Below, piece after piece: positions 23,090-34,600 of a stretch of DNA of 64,000 bases (within the stretch, counting starts at the first letter, position 1; each line of letters opens with the position of its first letter). The translations under genes were made by a program, and so were the position numbers. The DNA is from Leguminivora glycinivorella. Taxonomy: Eukaryota; Arthropoda; Insecta; Lepidoptera; Tortricidae. The stretch lies in assembly GCF_023078275.1 (NCBI RefSeq), contig NC_062976.1, positions 2,480,001-2,544,000 of the forward strand. The letters are read 5' to 3'. The notes beneath the pieces are model-generated. The model was not told where the DNA came from, did no database searches, and saw only the letters and a program-made list of their open reading frames with translations.

Positions 23090-24013
23090 ACTAGCTTTTA
23101 CCCGCAGCTTCGCTCGCGTAAAATTCGAAATTGTGGAATGCTCCATAAAAAATTCCACCCCCATTTTAACGAAGTTTGGGGTTAGAAAGAGACAAACAGT
23201 AGCCTATGTCACTCTCCATTGCTTCTACCACAGTATAAGGATAAATCAGTAGTTAATCTCCGGCAGCGGCGACGCGGTCGTTACTACTGCGCAAGGTCAC
23301 GCAGGGTTGTACCTGTGCTACTGTCCTACTCGTAGTAACTGTGTATGGCGCTATGCTAGTACCAACGCTCTTTCTACCTTTTTTATCTAATAAAGTTTCA
23401 AGTACGTGTTTGTTTCTTAAATACTGACGAAATCGTATTTACATAAAAGGTTTGAATAGATGTTTGCACAATATTTAAGTAGGTACCAAACTTTCGAGCT
23501 AGATAGATCGCAGCATCTACCTAAATGTCGTTACAGATAAATCCTTATTGATTTGAATGTGTCATTCTAGCTTTAAATCTCACTTTTACGCCATTTACGT
23601 AAGCAATAATGTACCTAACACTGCAAAAATATAACAACCACTTACTTTTCTGGGTGTCTAGGAATTCTAAAGAACATTCTGACATTTCCGCATTTTGAGA
23701 ACTGTTCTCCATACACCCATAAACACTACAGTAACGAAAATATGTCTTCGGTGCTGACGTCATTTTCTCCGGAACTCAACACGTCAACACAGCGCGCGAA
23801 CGCGGCCCCGACTGTCCAGCCCAATACTTACCAGTTTCGCATGTATTCGGTGCATATGGAGAGTAGTTTTCGACACACCGCGCGGAGTGAAGTTTGTTAG
23901 AAGAGTTATTACTGCTTGCCACTTGAAAAATCACGTCAATTCGTTGCTCCGTTTTGCACTGAAAGACGGACAAACAAATAGACACGCACTTTCCCATTTA
24001 TAATATTGGTATG
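23090..24013 (-). repeat. family A element split by an insertion
   Basis: 23090-23224 is one part (ACCCGCAGCTTCGCTCGCG to CACTCTCCATTGCTTC). 23924-24013 is the other (CCACTTGAAAAATCACGTC to TTTATAATATTGGTATGG). Intact copies join these parts directly, so about 700 bp was inserted between them. Confidence 0.75.
23646..23763 (-). pseudogene. THAP-type zinc-finger exon with frameshift
   Basis: From ATG at 23763 (context GAAAATGA) the minus strand encodes TYFRYCSVYGCMENSSQNAE. CSVYGC is the first metal-binding pair of a C2CH THAP domain. The expected FxxFP segment 11 residues after the second Cys is found (FFRIPRHPEK), but out of frame: five extra bases (GAATG) lie between the Ser codon and TTCTTT. 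A GTAAGT donor follows at 23645-23640. The second half of the domain (C-x2-H) was not found. It could be a dead host THAP gene exon or part of a THAP-bearing transposon (P-like); the frameshift could also be a sequencing error. The family call rests on motif and spacing only. Confidence 0.45.
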
Positions 24014-24585
24014 GATTTTACAGTCCACATTTCCTGGCTTTGCGCCACAGGTCTATGTCTTAGGTAAGTAGGTATAAGTGAATCACGTTATTATTTTCTG
24101 TAAATAATTATAATTTTTAAATAAAACCTCAACGTTGTACAACCCACGTCAGTCGTCGGGCTTGATTTATTAATAAGATTATATTATCCTTATTTCCTTG
24201 AATCAATTGCCGCCATTTTTGTTTTGATCCAGTTTCTCGTGACCGTCCGTCTTCAGACGGTCTGTGCGTTCTTTCCGTTTGCGCCACTGGTCTCTTCTTT
24301 GAGTGTGTTTATCCCTTTTAGTTTATTCCGTAGTGTTTCAAATGATACTGGAAAAAAATAAACGGTTATTTTTTAAAGGAAATTAAATTTTGTCCCTACT
24401 GAAAAACGTTGTACGGTGATACAGTGCGAAAAGAAAATTCGTAACTCGTGTCGATTTAAAACACTCCCTTCGGTTGCATTTAATTTTATCGCCATTCGTT
24501 TCGAACTCCTCCTTTTTTCCGCTCTTGTATTCGTAATTTACTATTTAAGTAACTAATTTAATATATTAACCATATCGACCGTCAT
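24014..24585. other. unassigned AT-rich region
   Basis: No exon or repeat recognised, apart from a small dyad GACCGTC...GACGGTC near 24240. Confidence 0.5.
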
Positions 24586-24589
24586 AGCA

Positions 24590-24845
24590 TATATACACCC
24601 TGTTTTTATTGAAATCCGTTTACTTTAAGGGAAGATTCTTTACATTAAATACAATTAATTTCTCTAAGAAACTAGCGTCGTAACTTGAATGTTATTAAGG
24701 GTCTCTCACTCTCACACTAATAAATTAATTTATTATCTATGAAAATGATGTTTTTTTTGCGAATTTTACTAAAAGTGTTATACAGGGTGGTTCCTCGTAA
24801 TGGAATTTAATGGAAAACAAAAAAAAAACACGGTGTAGATGGTCG
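24590..24845 (+). repeat. dispersed repeat (ACACCCTGTTTTTATTG family)
   Basis: TATATACACCCTGTTTTTAT through AGAAACTAGCGTCGTAAC to ACAGGGTGGTTCCTCGTAAT and AAAACACGGTGTAG. The same order is present at 59025-59550. Confidence 0.7.
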
Positions 24846-25424
24846 ACCAAAACTTGGCACTAAAAAATGGCGCGAAAATGTAGGGGCATCTTCAATCAAT
24901 TTTTTTAAGTGTTATGACTATTCGATGTTTCCGCCAACGAAGAAAGGCATGACGTTTCATGAACACAATTGGCCAATTTCAAATTGGCCAATATTTGGTT
25001 GACCGTTTCAAATTTTCCGCCGGGGTGTTTTTTAGTGCCAATATTTAGATTTGGATTTAGTTTTTTTTGCTGAAAGCGTCTATACCTATGTGCTTGATTT
25101 TTCAAAATTTTAATTTTGTGGTTTTTACTCAGCAATGACACAACCAATACAATACAGCGTCACATAAGTAATCAGTAGTTTACCGGCCGCCGGTCGTGGC
25201 CAAGGTTACGCGACTGTATGACTGGTTTTAGAACCAACAAGGAAGTATTATGTCTATAGACATCCAAAAATGGTTTACGATGTTTTGGAAAACAGGAGAT
25301 TAAAATACGAGATCAATTTTTGGCACAAAAATTAAAACTTATGAGGAATACTATCATAGCAAAACGAATGAAAGTTCTTTGTATAAAAGACATCGTAAGA
25401 ACAATACCATCATAGTAAACAAAA

Positions 25425-25967
25425 AAAACCGGCCAAGAGCGTGTCGGGCCACGCTCAGTGTAGGGTTCCGTAGTTTTCCGTATTTTTCTCAAAACTACTA
25501 AACCTATCAAGTTCAAAACAATTTTCCTAGAAAGTCTTTGTAAAGTTCTATTTTTGTGATTTTTTTTCATATTTTTTAAACATATGGTTCAAAAGTTAAA
25601 GGGGGGGGAAGCACTTTTTTTTCCTTTAGGAGCGATTATTTCCGAAAATATTAATATTATCAAAAAATGATCTTAGTAAACCCTTATTCATTTTTAAATA
25701 CCTATCCAACAATATATCACACGTTGGGGTTGGAATAAAAAAAAAATATCAGCCCCCACTTTATACATGTAGGGGGGGTACCCTAATAAAACATTTTTTT
25801 AAATTTTTTATTTTTGCACTTTATTGGCGTGATTGATATACATATTGGTACCAAATTTCAGCTTTCTAGTGCTAACGGTTACTGAGATTATCCGCGGACG
25901 GACGGACGGACAGACAGACATGGCGAAACTATAAGGGTTCCTAGTTGACTACGGAACCCTAAAAACG
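25425..25967 (+). repeat. dispersed repeat family B, second copy
   Basis: Nearly base-for-base match to 21940-22485, with single-base changes and homopolymer length changes. It ends GACTACGGAACCCTAAAAAC. The near identity suggests recent insertion or local copying. Confidence 0.85.
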
Positions 25968-26426
25968 AAAGTTCGTTTGCGTAAACATCTTCATTAGAGT
26001 GTTAAAGGTAAGGTAAGAAAATCTTGTGAATAGAAAGACTACAGAAAAATGAAATTAGGTAAGGTAAATGGACTGCACTCGCTTCTGATTAATATATCTT
26101 AATCTTTTTACCAATGTTGACAAAATGACCGTGTCAAAATATATTAAACACAAGTTTTGACTTCGTGTAATGAGCGACTGCGTCGAATAATTGATTTATT
26201 TATTTATTTGGGAAACTATACATAACATCAATTTACATTAAGGTAAACAAACATAGTAATGATGTGCTTATTAAAAATTATCTTTCCCCATTTAATATAG
26301 AACTCAAAAAGCGACATGCGATTGGTTCATAGTTTATGCATGAAATCGCAGCATAAGTAGGGACAATTTTATTAGTTGATTACGCGTAAAATACTTAAAT
26401 AAATTTCTTAAACAAAAAGTACGTAC
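25968..26426. other. unassigned AT-rich region
   Basis: No exon or repeat recognised. Contains a TTTATTTATTTATTTG patch near 26191. Confidence 0.5.
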
Positions 26427-26541
26427 CACATTGCAAAAACGTATTTTGATCGTTCTTATTCCTACACAAGTAAACCAGTTCCATGGATGAAATAACTGCT
26501 ACCACCGCCAATAACACACAAGCTATTATTGCTACTAACAT
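26427..26541 (-). CDS. possible orphan first exon, short membrane-anchored peptide
   Basis: On the minus strand ATG at 26541 opens MLVAIIACVLLAVVAVISSM, followed by ELVYLCRNKNDQ. This is a clear hydrophobic segment of about 18 residues, then a basic/polar stretch. A donor GTG|GTACGT ends the exon in phase 1 after 38 codons. It would be transcribed away from the dehydrogenase gene, whose ATG is 1.3 kb to the right, so the two could share a promoter region. No second exon was recognised on the minus strand in 21.3-26.4 kb. It could be a signal-peptide exon of a gene with distant exons, or chance. Confidence 0.25.
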
Positions 26542-27150
26542 CTTTAAAATCTATGTAAATAAAGAAAAACACGTTGTCACACGCGGTGAGTTTTTATCGT
26601 TTGAACAGATTTGACGGAATAATGATTTCGCGCTTAAAATATTCAAGTTCAAGTCGTTGCGCGTTGTTATGACTTATGTAAAAGGCACTTTGAGTCGAAA
26701 ACGATTGCTTAGGCCGCTTCCTCACTCGACAACGCGGAATGGCAGTAAAGTACGCTCGGTACTTTTTTACCGATTCGTCCTTGAGTGCCTATATTGTAGT
26801 GTCTACATTTTAATTCAAAATGTAGCGCTTACAGACTGGCGCGGGCGACGAGGACGCGGGGCGGTTTACGTCAGGTCACTCACTGCGTGCGATTTTATTG
26901 GATTTTACAACAAAGTATCACCCTCGGACGACGGCATTATCTCGCGGCTGCGCCAACGTTTCTGCAAGATTCTATAATCGAAAGTAAGATATTTTCGATA
27001 TCAATATGCATGCAGTATACTGAATACCGATTCCGCGTCGATAACTGAGGAGAATAACAATATTTTGAGGGCCTACCGCGAACTTTTCGGGGTTGGTCGG
27101 ATAGCAAAAATAGCTCAGTATAACCAATAACTATTATGATTATAACGCTT
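26542..27150. other. GC-richer intergenic stretch
   Basis: Locally GC-rich around 26830-26950 (GACTGGCGCGGGCGACGAGG). No coding call is defensible; it could be promoter DNA of the orphan minus-strand exon. Confidence 0.35.
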
Positions 27151-27159
27151 CGACTGCGA

Positions 27160-27225
27160 TATTTCTCAGTTGCTTTTCGGTGAAGGAAAACATCGTGAGG
27201 AAACCGGGCTAATTCCAATAGGGGT
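27160..27225 (+). repeat. fragment of SINE type 2
   Basis: GCTTTTCGGTGAAGGAAAAC with ATCGTGAGGAAACCGG is the internal part of the SINE found complete, in the opposite strand, at 32452-32776. Confidence 0.65.
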
Positions 27226-27463
27226 TAATTTACCAAAATTCGCCAAATCCGATTAAGTAGTAGAAAATATTACTTTAAACTAAGACGAGAATACTAGACT
27301 TAAAAGAAACAAGTTAAACCGAAATCTGAATGAAAGTTTTGAAAAGATGAAAAGCGCTTTAGTACTTATATTAGAATCCGATCATAATAGCACTATGATT
27401 ATAAATAAACAAATATCATAGGACATTTCGGCGTCCGATCATAATATCACTATGATTATAAAT

Positions 27464-27566
27464 AAATAAATAATAAATATTATAGGACATTCTTACACAG
27501 ATTGACTGAGGCCCACGGTAAGCTAAAGAAGGCTTGTGTTGTGGGCACTCAGGGTTCATATAATTT
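27464..27566 (-). repeat. fragment of SINE type 1
   Basis: ATAGGACATTCTTACACAGA and TGACTGAGGCCCACGGTAAG are the 3' part of the tRNA-headed SINE, without its head. Confidence 0.7.
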
Positions 27567-27689
27567 AAACATACTGGATAGTGTATTAGCAAAGGCGCAT
27601 CCGTACTAAACAGCACGAACGTTACGTGTAGGCGTTTCCACACGAACATCATGAACGAACGAACGTAGCTTAGCGAATCATTCATTCAC

Positions 27690-27720
27690 TGACTCAGTCA
27701 GCTGTCAGCTCAGTTTACAT
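27690..27720 (+). promoter_or_regulatory. candidate initiator region of the dehydrogenase gene
   Basis: Two arthropod Inr-like motifs, TCAGTC (27694) and TCAGTT (27710), lie 160-180 bp before the ATG, in the last complex sequence before the AT-rich leader. No TATA box is placed convincingly. Confidence 0.25.
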
Positions 27721-27870
27721 CCATTCGTGATGCGCTCTCGACGCGGTCTGTTACCGCCTTTATAAACATCAAAACAAAAACATTCCAATTTTGAATTTTC
27801 ATTTTAGAACATCACAAGTTTTTATGTAACGATTTTTTGTCTGATATAAATTGTATTACTGAAATAAGTC

Positions 27871-28030
27871 ATGTTAATGACAATTCTCGCGATTTTTGGG
27901 GCGGTGGTGCTATTTTTCTCATTATTAAACTTTCTGTGGACTCCCTTGGAATTGGTTTCGTCCTATTTGATGCCCTTTTTTCTGCCATCGGAAGTGGAGC
28001 CGTTGTCGAAGCGATTCGGACCATGGGCGG
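27871..28030 (+). CDS. dehydrogenase exon 1
   Basis: ATG at 27871 opens MLMTILAIFGAVVLFFSLLN, a membrane anchor, then ELVSSYLMPFFLPSEVEPLS and RFGPWA. Donor GCGG|GTGAGT, phase 1. The next in-frame Met is residue 3; the first was chosen as it opens the hydrophobic run. Confidence 0.85.
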
Positions 28031-28585
28031 GTGAGTTAAGACTCGATTTGTTGTTGTTAGGTTAGGTTAGTTCCGGAACCTGTTGGTCAAGCCGGTGTAT
28101 TTTTATACCATGTTTATATGAGATACAAAAGGTACGTACGTAGGTATGATTTAAATTTAGCAACTTAATGAATAACACTTCATCGGGCGATATTTTGGTG
28201 CTAATTTGTTGGATATTGGTGCCTTGAACTTTTTATTAGACCTAATAAAAATAAATCCCTTATTTCAGACAAATTAAATATTGTCGGTGCCTGGCGTAAT
28301 ATTTAGAAAATGGAAAAAAAAAAATTTTCTACGGAAAATACGATAAGTTGCAGACTTATTACAAGTAGGGATAAGCAACTCGATTGTGTCGTCATAATCT
28401 CTTTAGTTCCATGTTTTGACAATTAATAACCTAACCACAAAATTAAAAAAAATGATAAAACCCCCGACCGCGGCATAGTAGACCGATTTTCATGAAACAT
28501 GGCTAAGAACACTCCCGACTAACTCAGCTTTCAGACAAAAAAAACTAAATCTAAATCGGTTCATCCGTTCAGGAGCTACGATGCC

Positions 28586-28616
<31 letters not shown>

Positions 28617-31600
28617 CACAGACAGGCAGACACGACAAACTTATAACACCCCGTCGTTTTTGCGTCGGTTAAAAAAAGATGAGTTATCCATAAAATACCC
28701 TAAGTATTGTTCGATCATTAGTTTGATCAATGATCACTTTGATCTTGATATAATTCGATGAGCATTAGCATGACAATCGAAGTAAGGTCAGGTAATTAGA
28801 ATAAGACGGGTATTTTAAACCGTTATTGTGTTTTTTTATAAGTTCTAATCACAAGGTCATTGTATTGTTTGAAATGACAATGGAAACATCTATAACGAAC
28901 GTCTACTTTCATAATTTAGTTTTCAAAGTAGATGGGTGTGGGGGAGGGAGTGGGGGGTATATAAACAAGAAGCAGCCTTAGTCACTGTCCATCCCTTCAA
29001 CTATTTCCACTTAAAAAGTCGCTCCGTTTTTCCGTGAAGGACGGACAAACAAAGAGACACACACACTTTCCCATTTACAATGGGAAAATGTGTATGTGTG
29101 TTTTGTTAAATGTTTGGAATTATTATATGCCTAGTCCAAAGGCCATTGCATTACGCCGTCAGAATGGTAGATAATTAGAATTAATTATGAAATAATTTTA
29201 TAATTACTACAAGGAACTTAGTAGAGTCGTCAAGGCAAAATTCTATTACGGCGGTTCAATTAAAGCAGATCAGGCAGATATGAGGCTTTATTTAAAAAAA
29301 TAATAGGAAATGACTTAATAGTATGTAGGTTACCTACATACATACTAGGCAGAGCACATGAAACTATTCAAGTTACAGAGCCACTCTTGGCAATTTAGCC
29401 CCCCCCCACACATCTAGCGTCAGCCCAACTGTGCGGAAAAGGACGCCGCGTCGACATTGCGTCGGCGACTTTTCCCGGAGGCGTGAGGCTTTGCCATACA
29501 GTTGGCCCGAAGCTACGCTCGCGTGAAGCTAGATGTGGGTGCCACCTAAGGGGTTGAAAGAAAACGAAATTGTGACGGTAATCATTATCATAAATACATT
29601 AGTTAATCGTCGGATTAAAACAGTGACCAAGTCTACAGGAACCCGGGTACAGTCACAACATAGCTATGAATACAGCCAAAAAAGACATAAATATGTATAC
29701 ACTATACATATAATTGTGTATAGACAATTTTGACGCTCGCTGTATTCACAATTTCACAGCTGTGTTGCTGACTGTACTCAGTGTCTTTGTTCCTAAAGAA
29801 TAAAGGAATCATAAAATCGGTAAGATTTTCTAGTGTCTTTTTAACCGCCTTCCAAATCTCAAAGGAAGGGGTTATCAAGTCGTCTGTATGTTTTTTTTTT
29901 TAATGTTTGTTCCTCGATATCTCCGTCGTTACTAGACCGATTTTGAATTTTTTTTTTTTTTGATTGAATGTATATGCATACAGATTAGTCCCATTTTTCT
30001 CAGAACCCAGTTCTGATGATGGGATCCTGGAGAAATCGAGGGAACTCCTCAAATCTGAAAGGCATACATATGGTGATTTTTGTGTTTTTAAAGGAACAGC
30101 ATGCATTTACGTACGGAACAGTGACATTTGGTGCAGTGGAACTCCTGATGATGGTCAGAATAGAACTCCTCAAATCTGAACGGCACACTTATAGTGACTT
30201 TGGTATTTTTGTAAGAACAGCATGCACTTACGTCCAGAACAGTGATATTTGGTGCAGTGGAATTGCTGATGATGGTCAGAACGGAACTCCTTAAATCTGA
30301 ACGGCACACTTTTGGTGACTTTGGTATTTTTATACTGCTGATGAAGAGTGAGCCGCCCCTGGTTAGAGTTCCGTTCTGATAATCATTCTCATCTGTAAGT
30401 ACTTCAGAATCATCCAGATTTCAAAATTGGTTCAGAAATGACGGAGATATCGAATAACAAACATTAAAAAATATACAGACGTATTGATAACATAATCCAA
30501 CATTCATCACCAGAACATCAAAAGAAGGCGGTTTTTTTTTTCTTAAAAATTATGTCTATTTAAGTAGTTAACATTAATTAATCATTGGCATCGCACTCAA
30601 ATGGAGCCAAGTTCAAACCTTGGTCTAATTAATTGATTAAACAAGTAATTGCATTATTGACGACGCTGCGTCACGTTGGCTTAGGAATTACTTAAGAAAT
30701 ATCTATTAATAAATATTATGGGGCAATCTTACATAACGACGAGGATATGTACCTAATAGTTATTTGTTTTACAAGGGGCAAAAGATGTTGTTTATACGTA
30801 CCAGTGGCGGAGCGTCGATACAACTCGAAAGATGTATTGTTTACCAACGAAAATTTTAACTTACGTACGTGCCAATATTGATACCCGAGCAAGAAAAAAT
30901 GGAATCTTGAGTGTTGCGAGGGTTTCAAGGCACGAAGGTAAAACAAACTTTGCCACCGACGGAAACCAAAATTTTTCACCATCCAACACGAACAAAATAC
31001 TAACTGTAAAACATCAAACTAAATCATTTAACAATAACAAAACTACCATGTTATGTTTTTTTGTAACTAAGTAGATTTTTAAGGACACGAAGACATTGAT
31101 TGCAAATATTGTTTTTACAAGCTATATGAAGACAGAGCACAAAACTACTTTTTTTAGGGCCCTCTTGGCAAATAAGGGGTTGAAAGAAAACGAAATTGTG
31201 AGCATTGCAGTGACAGGTTGCCTGCCTCTGCCTACGAGCAATTTAAGCCTAACCCACAGTCGCCTTCTACGACGTCCACGGGAAGACGTGAAATTTTCCG
31301 TCACAGTTGGGTCACAGTGACATTGATTGCTACAGCTTATAAGACTCCATAATTTTTTTTCAGTAAGACGAAAATTAAACCTCGCATTAAAATTGACCGA
31401 AGCCCTGCGCAGTGCATTGCTGTACGATGTGAAATTATGCACACCTCAAAGGTCGCCTGCTTTTACTATAGCTAAGTGGATACATGCATCATTGTAGGGT
31501 TAGCTAGGTAAACACACTTGACACACATTATAGACCGCCACCTAGCGCTTAACAAACGGCCAATGCAAAAGTGTCATTTTTTTATTAGATTTTTTAAGCA

Positions 31601-34600
31601 AGTATTTTAATAATTTATTAAGTTCCCAAATAGTGATGTGCAAGTTGTGGAAATTTTCCAAATAAATCTTAAATTTCTTTAAAAATTTACAAAACTTTCA
31701 CGAAAAATAAAGGGAATTTAAATTTATAAAATGGAAGGTTTTTATCCATACAATATATGGAAACTTTCCATACAAAGTATGGAAAGTTTCCAAAGTTTTC
31801 CTATGTGAAAATTTCAGAATTTTGGAAAACTTCGGTCGGTACATCAGTATTCCCTATAATCGACGTTGTCACAACTCACCTTGGTCTACTACACTAGGCT
31901 TAACCAACTGATATTCGAAGAGAAATAGAAAAGTATGGAAGGACCGGGAATTCGTGGTTCGTGGTTCTTTCCCAGTACTTACCGGAATTGTCAGTCCCGA
32001 TTCTGGGACTGTATATCAGTTTTTTTTTCTTTGTATATGACATTTATTTAATGTTTATAGTATAATAGTAGCACACCTCGGACACTGGCGATCAAATATA
32101 TTGAAAGAGGCGCATTCCTAGCACACAGTCTTAGCCCGTGTAGGTGAACGCGTACTATGCTTGTATGAGTGAAATATGACAGGTTGACTGTTCGTGTTTT
32201 TGACAGGCGGTAACTGTGAGGTAACCGAGAGGGGGTGGGCGGCACTTTCAGCGGGGAGCGGGAGTGGCCATACTGTACGATAGTACTCTTTATTATACTG
32301 TGACAGTAGTGAAACTGCTTAAAAATACAAATTAAAATATTTTCTATGAGAAAATAGTTTAATTTGATTTGATCTAAGATTCTGGTAATCCGTACTGACA
32401 ATCCCGACTAAAACGTTATTGCTTCCATAATGTTAGCATTAACAGAAGCAATCAATCATCATCCTCCTTGCGTTATCCCGGCATTTGCCACGGCTCATCG
32501 GAGCCTGGGGTCCGCTTTGACAACTAATCCCAAGATTTGGCGTAGGCACTAGTTTTTACGAAAGCGACTGCCATCTGACCTTCCAACCCGAAGGGTAATT
32601 AGGCCTTATTGGAATTAGTCGGTTTCCTCACGATGTCTTCCTTCACCGAAAAGCGACTGGTAAATATCAAATGACATTTCGCACATAAGTTCAGAAAAAC
32701 TCATTGGTACGAGCCGGGTTCGAACCCGCGACCTCCGGGTCGAAAGTCGCACGCTCTTACCGCTGGCCACCAGCGCTAACAGAAGCAATCAATAAATTAA
32801 ATAAATACATGTTACAAATAATAAAACATTTAGTCAAAGATTAGCAGTAAGTGTGACGACCAGTCTGGCGCAGTTGGTGACAGTGACCCTGCCTGCTACG
32901 CCGCGGTCTCGGGTTCGAATCCCGGTAAGGGCATTTATTTGTGTGACGAGCACAGATATTTGTTCCTGAGTCATGGATGTTTTCTATGTAGTATTTATAT
33001 ATTATATATATCTTTGTCTGAGTACCCACAACACAAGCCTTCTTGAGCTTAACGTGGGCCTCAGTCAATCTGTGTAAGAATGTCCTATAATAATGTCCTT
33101 TAATAATGTCCTATAATAATAAAGTATTTCTAAGCCTATGTCGTCACTGAGGATTCTTTGCTAGTGTGCACACGATTAAGTAAGTACTTACCTACTTCTA
33201 GTACTTAAGAACCAGTTACCACATACAATCCTTAGCAAACATTGTTATACATATTTATGCATTACGAGTACAAGTGTTTAATTTAAATCACATTCTGGTT
33301 TTACAATTTGTTTAGGTTTAATTCGGTTTCGATACGACCTCAGCGATTATCTACTCTGATCGGTGCGCTCGAAATGCACTGGGTATTAGGCATCTCGCTC
33401 ACACATATTGATGCGCGTGAGTGGCACTGTGAATCGTGTCATAACTATGTGGCGTTCCATGTCTCAAGGGCATTTATTATCTGCAGTAAAGACAAATTTA
33501 CATACGTATTCACACATTCACACTCTTTATCCCATAAAAGGGTAGAGACAGGGCACATGAAACTACTCAAGCTTCAGTGCCACTCTTGGCAAATAAAGGG
33601 TTGAAAGGAAACGAAACTGTGACATTGCAGTGACAGGTTGCTAGCCTCTTGTCTACGCCTTATCCCACACAGGGATGCCCACGGGAAGAAAAGGGATGGC
33701 GAAATTCTTAATCCGTCACCACATCACGGGCAAACGGAACGAATTTAAGTCTTTATAATATTTTTTTTAATTATCTAAAGATACAGACTATGTGGGATAT
33801 GTTTGTGTTATTTAAACATACATGTAAGTTAAATTTAGCTAATGTCTAAAATAGGCCCTTGAGGCATTGTACCAAGGATACTGGCGACATAAGATTTTCA
33901 AGTATGATTATTTTAATTGAAAATTGAAGTTTTTGTAAGTATTTCCTTTTTTAATTAGCCTCTTTTAGTATCCCACTGCTGGGCAAAGGCCTCCCCTCAT
34001 TTTTTCCACTCGACCCTGTTATCAGCGTTTTCCCACCAGTTTGGGTAGAATGCGTCTAAGGTCGTCCCGCTATCTCCTTTTTGGTCTGTCCGAACCCCGG
34101 CCTGCATCGGCTATGGTATTCCGCTGTATTCCGCGGGTCTCAGTCTGTCACCATTTTGACTCACCTTTCCTTTAATTTATTAGTATTTAAGTATTGCGCG
34201 GGTCCCATCCTTATGATGCATTGACCATTTAGATTCCATATCGTCACTACTTTGAAAAAATTTATTACTGCTTCTCAAAGTTAAAACGCAGTAAGTCTAT
34301 ATACTCCATACATATGTACTTACTACAATTTTCTTTTCATTGACAGACGAAGATACATTTTTTGTCCCTTTCTAGCTCGGAAACACGTGTTTTGTCCTTT
34401 AATAAAGGGACAAACATTTTATCCACTTGGGTAAATCGGACCTTGAATATAGTCAAATTAACTGTTTTAAAATTGATAAAATAAAATAACATTTATGAAA
34501 GATATCGCCTGGAACTACTGGAACCTTATTTTATGCAGTCTGTGCAGGCACATGCAACGCCTAAGTACCATTTGATTCCATATCATTTTCAGTAAAAAAT

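Noticed and set aside
32700..32776. tRNA gene on the minus strand
   Set aside because: A and B boxes are present, but the acceptor stem is not closed and a SINE body follows.
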